From: Terriglobales bacterium
GTDB taxonomy: Bacteria; Acidobacteriota; Terriglobia; Terriglobales; Acidobacteriaceae
DNA: 64,000 nucleotides
NCBI GenBank assembly: GCA_035651995.1
Contig: DASRER010000006.1
Coordinates: 1-64,000, forward strand
Direction of reading: 5' to 3'
Part shown: in pieces, positions 42,502 to 50,329 of the stretch
Layout: each line of letters begins with the position of its first letter
Numbering within the stretch: position 1 is the stretch's first letter
The notes under the pieces: generated by a model
The model's database searches: none
What the model was told of the DNA's origin: nothing
What the model saw: the letters and a program-made list of their open reading frames with translations, nothing else
Translations under genes and position numbers: made by a program

Positions 42502-43092
42502 ATGCGCGCTGCCTCTTTCGATCCCGACCGCAAGGTTCTGACCGGCTGGAAGGAAATCTCCGCTTACTTACAAAAGAGCATTCGCACGGTGCAGCGCTTT
42601 GAGGAGCTGCAGCGCCTGCCGGTACGCCGCGTTGCCGGCAAGCGGCGCGGGCTGGTCACCGCCTACACCGACGAGCTGGACCAGTGGCAAAAGGACTGGA
42701 CCGTGCTTCGCCACCGCGCGGTCGCGGCCGACGCCGGCGACTTCCGGCTGATGTTCGAACAGGCGCTCGATGCCATCCTCATCACCGATGACCGGCGCAT
42801 GATCGTCGAAGTGAATCCCGCCGCCTGCCGGCTGCTGCGCCGCGAACGCGACGAGCTTGCCGGGACGCGGCTGGATACGATCACTCCGCCGGAGCTGGCG
42901 CCGCACCTGAGCCTGATGTGGGAGCGCTTTCTCGCGGAGGGTTCGCTGCGCGGCGTCTTCCGCCTGCGCCGCGGACAAGGGGACGACCTGGTAGTGAACT
43001 TTGCCTGGCGGGCGCACTATCGGCCGGGCCGCCACTTCAGCGTGCTGCGTCCGGTGCCGGCGCACGATCCACAGCGCGAGGACTGCCCGTAG
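42502..43092 (+). CDS. Winged-helix (excisionase/MerR-like) and PAS domain protein
   Basis: 196 residues. The N-terminal 60 residues (LTGWKEISAYLQKSIRTVQRFEELQRLPVRRVAGKRRG) form a short winged helix as in excisionase-like DNA binders, where a helix-turn-helix is followed by a basic wing and an acidic YTDELDQWQKDW helix. A PAS domain follows (about 75-175: FRLMFEQALDAILITDDRRMIVEVNPAACRLLRRERDELAGTRLD). It may sense a small ligand or redox state and bind DNA. It faces the hybrid kinase gene across a shared control region. ATG 42502 lacks a strong ribosome binding site, and a GTG about 40 bp upstream is an alternative start. Confidence 0.7.
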   Translation: MRAASFDPDRKVLTGWKEISAYLQKSIRTVQRFEELQRLPVRRVAGKRRGLVTAYTDELDQWQKDWTVLRHRAVAADAGDFRLMFEQALDAILITDDRRMIVEVNPAACRLLRRERDELAGTRLDTITPPELAPHLSLMWERFLAEGSLRGVFRLRRGQGDDLVVNFAWRAHYRPGRHFSVLRPVPAHDPQREDCP

Positions 43093-43137
43093 ACTCGGGC
43101 CGCCTCTTGAGCGGACAAGCCGGATGCGCAGACCTTG

Positions 43138-44388
43138 CTACGCCGACGCGGCGACGTCCGTCTGCAACGCGGGGCTCCGCAGCACGCCCTCGGTCAGCGC
43201 TTCGGCCACGAACCGCACCAGCTCGCGCGGCAGGAACGGATGGAACATGCAGGGCACGCCGCTGGTGCGAATGAATTCTTCGACCTCGTCGTCGCACGCC
43301 GCCAGGGTGAGCGCGATGCGGCGCTCCAGGCCGGGATGGTGACGCGCCAGGCAGCCGTGGATGTGCGGCGCGGCCCAGCCGTCGGCGGTAATGTCGTTAA
43401 TCAGCAGCAGGTCGGGCGTGCCGGTTTGCAGCCGGTCCACCGCGTCGGACCAGGAGGGCAGCGCCAGCACCCACGCGCCCGCCTTCTCCAGGATGCGTTT
43501 CTCTACTTCGATCACGGCGCTGTGCGAACCTACGATCATCAGGTGCGAGCCGGCGAGCGGGCCCGGATCCGGAGAGGCGGCTTCGGCTACTGGCGCTTTC
43601 GCTACGGGCGGCTTCACTTCTTCTGTTTCGCGAGCCGCGGGCGCTTCGACAGCCGGCGCTGGGGACGCCGCGGCCGGCGCCGGAGCGCTGGCTGCGCGCT
43701 CGCGCTCGGCGATCGCGCCGGTCAACGTGTTTGACGTCCACATGCCGAACGCGACGGTTGCGCTCAGCGACGGCGGCGTTGCGGTCCGCTCCACCGGCGG
43801 CGCACCGATCGTTACTTGTACTTGTGGCGGACGCGTTGGTTGCGGCTGATGCACTGGCTTGGGTTGCCGCGCAGCTTGCGACTGAGGAGCCGGCAGCGGC
43901 GGTTGCGCCGCTTTCGGCGTCGGCACGGGACGCGGCTGCGCGGCGGGCTGGGGCTTCGGGGTCAGCTCTCCCAACACCGGTTGCGCCACCACGGGGCGCC
44001 TGAGCACGGGACGCAGCAGGGAAATTTTCAATGACGTCAATACCGGCACCTGGAAGCGCCACTCGAGCAGGACGAGGCCGGTGAGGATCGCGGCCGAGCA
44101 GAGCAGGAAAATCAGGCCCGCGGGCATGTGCGAGGGCGCTTCCGGCGGAACGGGCGCCATTTGAAAACGCACTTCCAGGCCCTCGGGCGTCTTGTACCCG
44201 AGCTGATTGATGACAACTTTTTTCGGGTGCGCGGCGTTGTAACCGCGCGTGTTGACGTACTGGACTTCGCGCTCGGCTGTGTCTTTGCGGGCCTGCCCGA
44301 GCACCTCTGATACGCCTGCGAGTCCGAACCATGCCAGGACCGCGATCGTCCCGGCGGCCGCCGAAGCCGTGCGCCGCGTGATTTTCAT
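43138..44388 (-). CDS. Membrane protein with Pro-rich linker and C-terminal pseudo-receiver domain
   Basis: 416 residues. A signal or first helix (TIAVLAWFGLAGVSEVLG), a short periplasmic part (QYVNTRGYNAAHPKKVVINQLGYKT), a second helix (LIFLLCSAAILTGLVLLEW), and a Pro/Ala/Gln-rich linker (about 145-280). The C-terminal 130 residues have receiver-like secondary structure: LMIVGSHSAVIEVEKRILEKAGAWVLAL, PDLLLINDITADG, RRIALTLAA and GVPCMFHPFLPRELVRFV. The acidic pair (VGSHS) and the Lys (FHPFLP) are replaced, so normal phosphorylation is unlikely. It is probably a protein-interaction module at the membrane. The function is unknown. It converges on the HTH-PAS gene, 45 bp away. Confidence 0.65.
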   Translation of the reverse strand: MKITRRTASAAAGTIAVLAWFGLAGVSEVLGQARKDTAEREVQYVNTRGYNAAHPKKVVINQLGYKTPEGLEVRFQMAPVPPEAPSHMPAGLIFLLCSAAILTGLVLLEWRFQVPVLTSLKISLLRPVLRRPVVAQPVLGELTPKPQPAAQPRPVPTPKAAQPPLPAPQSQAARQPKPVHQPQPTRPPQVQVTIGAPPVERTATPPSLSATVAFGMWTSNTLTGAIAERERAASAPAPAAASPAPAVEAPAARETEEVKPPVAKAPVAEAASPDPGPLAGSHLMIVGSHSAVIEVEKRILEKAGAWVLALPSWSDAVDRLQTGTPDLLLINDITADGWAAPHIHGCLARHHPGLERRIALTLAACDDEVEEFIRTSGVPCMFHPFLPRELVRFVAEALTEGVLRSPALQTDVAASA

Positions 44389-44478
44389 CAGGACTGCGGG
44401 GTTCGACCAGAGCTGCGGCCAGTATCTGCCCGGCTGACTGTGCGTGGAATTACTAAGTGAATACCCGCTGTGGAAAAA

Positions 44479-44516
44479 CCAGCAATCAGCACTTAACAGT
44501 CGGCATTCAGACCCTG
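44479..44516. repeat. Half copy of the F1 repeat
   Basis: CAGCAATCAGCACTTAACAG and CGGCATTCAGACCCTGAA match one arm of the F1 inverted repeats. The complementary arm is missing before the patatin stop codon at 44548. Confidence 0.6.
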
Positions 44517-44547
44517 AACCCTGCGGAATTGTCCAGCTTGGGAGCAG

Positions 44548-46164
44548 CTAGGTGCTGACCGTGGCCCCCGCTGCCCGCTCGGCTGCGAGCCGCAGAGTGA
44601 CCCTGGGAAGATCGTGCGGCAGGTCGAGCAGGTATTGGCGGAATTCCAGCACGGCGCGGCAGCCGTCGGCGTACCCCTGCAGGATGGCGGGCGCGGTGAT
44701 GCGGCCGTCGAAGTCGAGCACGGTGGGCGCCAGCGGCGTCTCGGGACATACCGTGAACGCCTTCAGATAGCGATAGCGCCGCGCGCCCAGCTCGATGGTT
44801 ACCTGTTCGGGGCGCAAGTTCATCGGCGCCGCCGAGGCCTCACAGAGTCCGTTGATGTTTTCCAGGAAGCGCAGGTCGGCCTTCACGTTCTGCGCCACCA
44901 GCACTTCCAGGGCGCGCAGGCCCACGTCGAGAAAACTCATGCGCCCCGTCTGCGCGGGCGCGTGCCGCGGCTCCACCATGATGAGGAACAGCACCTCGGC
45001 GCCCAGGCGGATGGCGGGGCGGATCGGCTGGTTGGCCACAATGCCGCCGTCGGTCCAGTCATGCTTTTCCATCTGGACCAGTTCGTAAACCAGCGGAAAT
45101 GCCGACGAGGCGATGACCGCGCGGAACAGGTCTTCGGCCGTGCGTACCTCGTTGCGCACGAAGTCCACGTCGACGCCCGGATCGCGCGCCAGCTCGCCGG
45201 CATTGGCGTTGGTGAAGAACTGCACTTCGCCGTTGCGTATGTCGCTGCTGGTCACGACTACGCGAATGGGGGAAGCGCGCAACCCGGCCGCCGGAATGCA
45301 ATCGCGCAGATAGTTCGACCGGTCGAAGTTGGCGAACAGTCCGCTGCGCAGCGGCAGGCGCAGAAACTTGTGCCCGAGCAGGCTGATGGGACGCCGCAGC
45401 AGCCATCCCAGCGCGCCCAGCAGCGCCAACGACCCGAGCAGAAGCAGGCGCTCGTCAATCGGAAGACGCACGATGCCGCTGCGCCCCAGGTGCAGGTGCA
45501 TCGCCACGAAGATGCTCCACACCACGGCGAGCACCACCGCGTTGCCGGCGATGGAAGCGAGAATCTTTTCCGTGCGCGGCTTCCAGTGCTCGTGCCGCAA
45601 CTGCCGGCGCAGCAGGATCAGCAGGTAGGGAAAGCTGTCGTAGAACCACATCACCACCAGCCCGGCCAGTCCCAGGGAGAGCCACGCCAGGCGGGGGTGC
45701 TCCAGGTGGACGTAAACGTTCTTCTGATACAGCCAGGCTCGCGCCAGGTTTCCAAAGCCGGCGGTGGCCGCGATCAGCCCCGCCAGCATGACCAGATAGC
45801 GGCCCCAGTCGATGCCCACCGCCGTGGAGGTCACCTTGAACCAGGCGTCCACCGCGGGTTCCGCGTTGCCCACCAGGGTGCTCGATTGCGCCGCGTACGA
45901 GCCCGCATTGATGCTGCCCACCGACGTTGACGTGAGGATGTGGGTTGGCAGGGCAGCGTCCTGGAACGCGAGCAGCACGCCCGCTTCGTAGGCGCCGCGC
46001 GCGCCGCCGCCGGAGAGCACCGCCGCAATGCGCCCCGGCGATCGCGACCAGAGTTGCGCTGTATCGGCGGCCAGGCCGGCGCGAAACTCGGCGCGCCGCG
46101 CCTGCAGGACCTGGCGCGCCGCGCCGATTTGCAATTGGGCAGAGCTCCGCATTGCTCCAAGCAT
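44548..46164 (-). CDS. Patatin-like phospholipase interrupted by a multi-helix membrane insertion
   Basis: 538 residues from ATG 46164 (ATG 46152 is also possible). The patatin oxyanion loop is SGGGARGAYEAG (51-62). The nucleophile is S81 in TSTSVGSINAG, where the usual Gly before the second position of G-x-S-x-G is Ser. The catalytic Asp is in WTDGGIVANQP, about 260 residues later. Between them lie four to five hydrophobic helices (YLVMLAGLIAATAGFG, LAWLSLGLAGLVVMWF, VVLAVVWSIFVAMHL, LLLLGSLALLGALGWLL), so the catalytic domain is split by a membrane region. It presumably hydrolyses membrane phospholipid acyl esters. The long N-terminal frame up to 46257 lacks a ribosome binding site. Confidence 0.82.
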   Translation of the reverse strand: MLGAMRSSAQLQIGAARQVLQARRAEFRAGLAADTAQLWSRSPGRIAAVLSGGGARGAYEAGVLLAFQDAALPTHILTSTSVGSINAGSYAAQSSTLVGNAEPAVDAWFKVTSTAVGIDWGRYLVMLAGLIAATAGFGNLARAWLYQKNVYVHLEHPRLAWLSLGLAGLVVMWFYDSFPYLLILLRRQLRHEHWKPRTEKILASIAGNAVVLAVVWSIFVAMHLHLGRSGIVRLPIDERLLLLGSLALLGALGWLLRRPISLLGHKFLRLPLRSGLFANFDRSNYLRDCIPAAGLRASPIRVVVTSSDIRNGEVQFFTNANAGELARDPGVDVDFVRNEVRTAEDLFRAVIASSAFPLVYELVQMEKHDWTDGGIVANQPIRPAIRLGAEVLFLIMVEPRHAPAQTGRMSFLDVGLRALEVLVAQNVKADLRFLENINGLCEASAAPMNLRPEQVTIELGARRYRYLKAFTVCPETPLAPTVLDFDGRITAPAILQGYADGCRAVLEFRQYLLDLPHDLPRVTLRLAAERAAGATVST

Positions 46165-46504
46165 AAGCCGGAACTCCAAACCCGGGCCGCAAACCCGGCC
46201 GAGTCCAGTAACCGGAGTCCAACCGCATGCCAGCCCGAATCGCCCGCGTCCTGCCACTTCCGTCAGGGGAGATTCAGACCCTGTCGAACAGGCGATTACT
46301 CTTTGAACACCAATGTGCTAGCGGGAAAAATGCAGATTTTCATAGATACATTTCAAATATAGGAAAAGGGACGAGAAGGTTATCCAAGGTGTCAACAACC
46401 GCCATTGTGGGATGAACGACTTGCGGGCAGGTACTTTGGAACCCAAGCTGCTAAGTTGAAGTTCGTACGTGTTCCCCCAAGTAAAACACAGTTTTGGAGG
46501 AGAG
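46165..46504. promoter_or_regulatory. Divergent gap upstream of the first Oar-type receptor
   Basis: 340 bp without a gene. It contains an AT-rich patch (TTTTCATAGATACATTTCAA, 46337-46356), the most promoter-like stretch, and a leader with ACTTGCGGGCAGGTACTTTG (46419-46438) that resembles the leader of the second receptor (about 50239-50265). GGAGGAG at 46496-46502 is the ribosome binding site. Confidence 0.45.
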
Positions 46505-49500
46505 ATGGAGCGCGACTTCCGTCTTACGAGCAGGACATGGGTTGTTCTGGCGCTGGCCCTGGCGCTGGCGATTCCAGGATTGGCCCAGACCAGCCGCGGT
46601 ACGCTCACCGGCACAGTCACAGATCCGACTGGCGCCGTGGTAGCGAACGCAGCCGTCACCATCAGCAACGCGGCAAATGGAACCAGCCGCAGCACCACCA
46701 GCAACAGCGCCGGCATCTACCGCTTCGACGCGGTTGACCTGGGCGTGTATGACGTTTCGGTCAAGGCCAAGGGCTTTGCCGAATCGAAAGCGGTGGGCGT
46801 GAACGTGCCCGCCGTCGTGGTCACCGCGCTGGACATCGCCCTGAAAGTGGGCGCCAGCACCGAGACCGTCACCGTGGAAGCGACGCGGCAGGAAGTGCTG
46901 CAGACCACCGAGCAGGTGCGCGGCGGCAACTACACACCGCGGACCATCCAGAACATTCCCCTCGCCGGCCTGGACTCGCTGGCGGTGCTCACGCTGATTC
47001 CCGGCGTCACCACTCCGACGACCAGCTTCAGCAACGGCACGTTCAACTTCGTGGTGAACGGGCAGCGGCCGCGCGGCAACAACTTCATGATTGACGGCGT
47101 GGAGAACAACGACATCTCCGTCGCCGGGCCGGCCAACACCATCACCAACTACAACGCGGTGCAGGAAGTTTCGGTTCAGACCACCAACTTCACCGCTGAG
47201 TTCGGACGCGCCGGCGGCGCGGTCATCAATCAGGTGACCAAGTCCGGGACGAACTCGTTCCACGGCAACGTGGAGCACTACTACCTGAGCAACGCCTTCA
47301 ACGCCACCAGCAACGACGATCGCCTGGGTGGCCTGAAGCACCCGGCCAAGTACGTGGAGAACATCCCCGACTTCACCGCCGGCGGACCGGTGATCATTCC
47401 GGGCCTTTACAACGGCAAGAACAAGACGTTCTGGTTCGCCGCCGGACAGTGGGACCGCCAGTATCAGGGCGGCCAGCTCAACATTCGCGTTCCCACGGCG
47501 TCGGGTTTCGCGACGCTGCAGGCGCTGGCGTCGTCGTGCCCGAACGTGGCCACCTATCTCCAGGCCCTCGGCCCCATCCGCGGTGGCGATACGCTTTCTC
47601 CGACCACGATCAGCATTGCTGCTCCGGCCGGCACGACCACGTGCAATGGCACGCTCCGCACGGGCCAGAGCATCACCACCGGCCTGTTCTCGCGCATCGA
47701 AGCCGAACCGTTCCTCGACAACAACCACATCATCCGCATCGACCACGTCGTTTCGGCGAAGCAGAACATGACGTTCCGCTGGCTGTATGACGACAGCATT
47801 CAGACGCCGAACGGGCTCGCCAGCCTGCCCGGCTTCGACAACGCCTTTAAGGGCCGCACACTCTCCGGCACCTGGGCCGATACCTATGTGCTCAGCCCCA
47901 GCTGGACCAACGAATTCCGGTTCAACTATGGCCGCATCAACTTCGGCTTCCCCAGTGCCGCGCCGGACGCGTTCCACAATGACCTGCCGCGCTACACCAT
48001 CACCGGTGTGACCGGCTTCGGTCTGATGACCAACATCCCGCAGGGACGTATTGCCAACAACTGGCAGTACCAGGACACCATGACCAAGGTGGAGGGCACG
48101 CACACCTTCCGGTTTGGCGGCGACTTCCTGCGGCAGATCGCGGCCCAGGACCCGCCGTTCAACTTCCGTGGCTCGTTCAGCTATGCGGCGAGCACCGGCG
48201 TTGGAGCGGCAACCGCGCTGGCCAACTTCATCGACAACTTCGGCGGCAACGGCGGCAGCCTCAACAAGCAGTTCGGTGTGGCCCGCTATCGTCCGAACCT
48301 CTTCCGCCAGTCCTACTTCTTCCAGGATGCGTGGAAAGTCCGCTCGGACCTGACGCTGAACCTTGGCCTGCGTTATGAGAACTTCGGCACTCCGGTGAAC
48401 TTCTTCACCGTGGCCGCCTTCACCAACTACGACCCGGTGAACTTCGCCGCGCCGCACAAAGTGAATGCGGACAACAACAACTTCGGTCCGACCGTCGGCT
48501 TCGCGTGGAATCCGCGTGGCAGCTCCGGCTGGCAGCACGCCCTGTTCGGAGACGGCAAGACGGTTGTCCGCGGCGGCTACCAGGTGACCTACGACACTTG
48601 GTTCAACAACCTGCTGTCGAACATCGCCGGCTCTTCGCCGAACACCCTGGGCGGCTCCATTGCGTCCATCCAGAACGCGGCGAATCCTCGCGGTTCGGGG
48701 AACTTCTCCGATCAGTTCGCCGGCATTACGGCGACGCCTCCGACCAAGGAGTCGGCGCAGAGCAGCTTGTTCGATCCCAACATTCGCAACCCGTACACGT
48801 ATCACTATTCGCTGGGCGTCCAGCGCGAGGCCCCGCTCGGCATGATCTTCGACGTGTCGTACGTGGGCACGGCAGGGCGCAAGCTCTTCCGCACGCTCGA
48901 CATGAACCCCATCGTGAACGCCGCGACCGGCGACCGCCTGCATCCGGAACTGCAGTCTCCGGGCACGGTCAATGGTCTGTCGCACGCCAGCCAGGGTGTC
49001 CGCTCCATCCGGTGCGCCTGCGTCAACTCGCGTTACGACGCGCTGCAGGTCAACGTGAAGCGGCGCTTCAGCGCCACGCCGGTGGGCACCATGGCGGTGG
49101 AAGGCTCCTACACCTGGTCGCACACCTTCGACGCGGGCTCTGAGGCGTTCGCTACCGCGAACACCAACAGCTCGTTCCAGTCGATCGCGCAGGTGCTCGG
49201 GCCGCAGTTCTCACGCGTTGACTACGCTGACTCCGATCTCGATCGCCGGCAGCGCCTGGTCATGAACTTCGTGTGGGATGTGCGTGGACCGAAGACGGGA
49301 GTGCTCAGCTATATCCTGGGTGGCTGGTCGCTCTCGGGTATTCCGCGGTGGCAGACGGCGGCTCCGTTCACCATGCTGAACGGTACGGACCGCAACTCTG
49401 ACGGCCAGGCCGGTCCGGACCGTCCGGATGTCGGCAACCCGAACGCGCCGCTCAACACCCGCGCCACCTCGGTGGCCACCAGCGTGTGCGCCAGCGGCCT

Positions 49501-49825
49501 GCGCAACATTGACACCAGCGCCTGCGTCACGGCGAACGATGTTCACTGGATCGTGGGAACCGGGAACCCCACGGCCGCGACCATCCGCCGCAACAGCCAG
49601 CGCAGCAACGGCTTCGACATCGTCGATGCGAACGTGATCAAGCACTTCAAGATTCGCGAAGGCATGGATCTGCAGTATCGCCTCGAGATGTTTAACGCCC
49701 TCAACACCATCAACTTCACGGGCGTTCCCGCGGTCACGGTTGCGTCGTCGTCTTCTTTCTACGACTTCACGCAGCTGGCCGCCAGCGGCCGCACGATGAG
49801 GATGGCGCTTAAGTTCACCTGGTAA
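46505..49825 (+). CDS. TonB-dependent receptor, Oar type, with carboxypeptidase-regulatory domain
   Basis: 1106 residues. Signal peptide (TWVVLALALALAIPGLAQ), a carboxypeptidase-regulatory-like beta-sandwich (about 30-115: GTLTGTVTDPTGAVVANAAVTI, AGIYRFDAVDLGVYDVSVKAKGF), a plug domain (about 120-260: NFMIDGVENNDISVAGP, EFGRAGGAVINQVTKSGTN) and a long beta-barrel ending in the aromatic KFTW. These Oar-like receptors are abundant in Acidobacteriota and are thought to import plant or microbial glycans and other large nutrients, or to take part in surface functions. The substrate here is unknown. ATG 46505 after GGAGGAG. It is a paralogue of the next gene, with shared leader and terminator. Confidence 0.93.
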   Translation: MERDFRLTSRTWVVLALALALAIPGLAQTSRGTLTGTVTDPTGAVVANAAVTISNAANGTSRSTTSNSAGIYRFDAVDLGVYDVSVKAKGFAESKAVGVNVPAVVVTALDIALKVGASTETVTVEATRQEVLQTTEQVRGGNYTPRTIQNIPLAGLDSLAVLTLIPGVTTPTTSFSNGTFNFVVNGQRPRGNNFMIDGVENNDISVAGPANTITNYNAVQEVSVQTTNFTAEFGRAGGAVINQVTKSGTNSFHGNVEHYYLSNAFNATSNDDRLGGLKHPAKYVENIPDFTAGGPVIIPGLYNGKNKTFWFAAGQWDRQYQGGQLNIRVPTASGFATLQALASSCPNVATYLQALGPIRGGDTLSPTTISIAAPAGTTTCNGTLRTGQSITTGLFSRIEAEPFLDNNHIIRIDHVVSAKQNMTFRWLYDDSIQTPNGLASLPGFDNAFKGRTLSGTWADTYVLSPSWTNEFRFNYGRINFGFPSAAPDAFHNDLPRYTITGVTGFGLMTNIPQGRIANNWQYQDTMTKVEGTHTFRFGGDFLRQIAAQDPPFNFRGSFSYAASTGVGAATALANFIDNFGGNGGSLNKQFGVARYRPNLFRQSYFFQDAWKVRSDLTLNLGLRYENFGTPVNFFTVAAFTNYDPVNFAAPHKVNADNNNFGPTVGFAWNPRGSSGWQHALFGDGKTVVRGGYQVTYDTWFNNLLSNIAGSSPNTLGGSIASIQNAANPRGSGNFSDQFAGITATPPTKESAQSSLFDPNIRNPYTYHYSLGVQREAPLGMIFDVSYVGTAGRKLFRTLDMNPIVNAATGDRLHPELQSPGTVNGLSHASQGVRSIRCACVNSRYDALQVNVKRRFSATPVGTMAVEGSYTWSHTFDAGSEAFATANTNSSFQSIAQVLGPQFSRVDYADSDLDRRQRLVMNFVWDVRGPKTGVLSYILGGWSLSGIPRWQTAAPFTMLNGTDRNSDGQAGPDRPDVGNPNAPLNTRATSVATSVCASGLRNIDTSACVTANDVHWIVGTGNPTAATIRRNSQRSNGFDIVDANVIKHFKIREGMDLQYRLEMFNALNTINFTGVPAVTVASSSSFYDFTQLAASGRTMRMALKFTW

Positions 49826-49846
49826 ACCCCTGCATCCTCCAGGTGG

Positions 49847-49877
49847 CCCCGGAGATTTTCTCCGGGGCCTTTTTTCT
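49847..49877 (+). terminator. Rho-independent terminator of the first Oar-type receptor
   Basis: GGCCCCGGAG and CTCCGGGGCC form a perfect 10-bp stem around ATTTT, followed by TTTTTT. A nearly identical hairpin follows the paralogue at 53759-53789. Confidence 0.95.
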
Positions 49878-50329
49878 TTCGGCAAGCAGCCGGCGCTCAG
49901 CACTCAGCCGAGAACGATTGCGGAACCGCCGAATTTGATAGGCCTTCGTCCACCGGCGGATGCCGTCCGTCGTGTTTGCTTTTGAGTTTCAATTCCGCTC
50001 GGCAATCTGGCCCATTTGACGCATTGAATGCGCCGCTCATCGCTGCCAAATCCCATATCTTCCTTCCACATTTACATAACTCACCATTCATAACGCGGAT
50101 TGGCCGTTCATCACCACACTCATCCCTTCGTCACATCGAGGAAACTCATTGTCCCGGACACTGGTCCCCCCGCTTCCTGGCTCGCTCTGAAATGCGGAAT
50201 TCACGCCTGTTTCGCGCGCCTCTGGCACACAAGTGCGGCCTGTAGATTGAGCAACTTACGGCAGCAGCTTTGGAAGTGCGGCTGCAAAAAGCAGCGATGT
50301 TCCCTCAGCACCAAATTTTTGGAGGAGAG
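49878..50329. other. Gap between the two Oar-type receptor genes
   Basis: It holds repeat words of families F1 (GCTCAGCACTCAGC, about 49890-49905) and F2 (GATTGCGGAACCGCCGAA, about 49917-49935), then unremarkable sequence. The last 100 bp contain a leader (CTTACGGCAGCAGCTTTGGA, about 50246-50271) matching that of the upstream receptor, and GGAGGAG at 50321-50327. No gene is supported. Confidence 0.5.

Noticed and set aside
46451-49123. An 890-codon open frame antisense to the first receptor
   Set aside because: Same reason: a shadow of a gene with clear signal peptide, plug and barrel on the plus strand.
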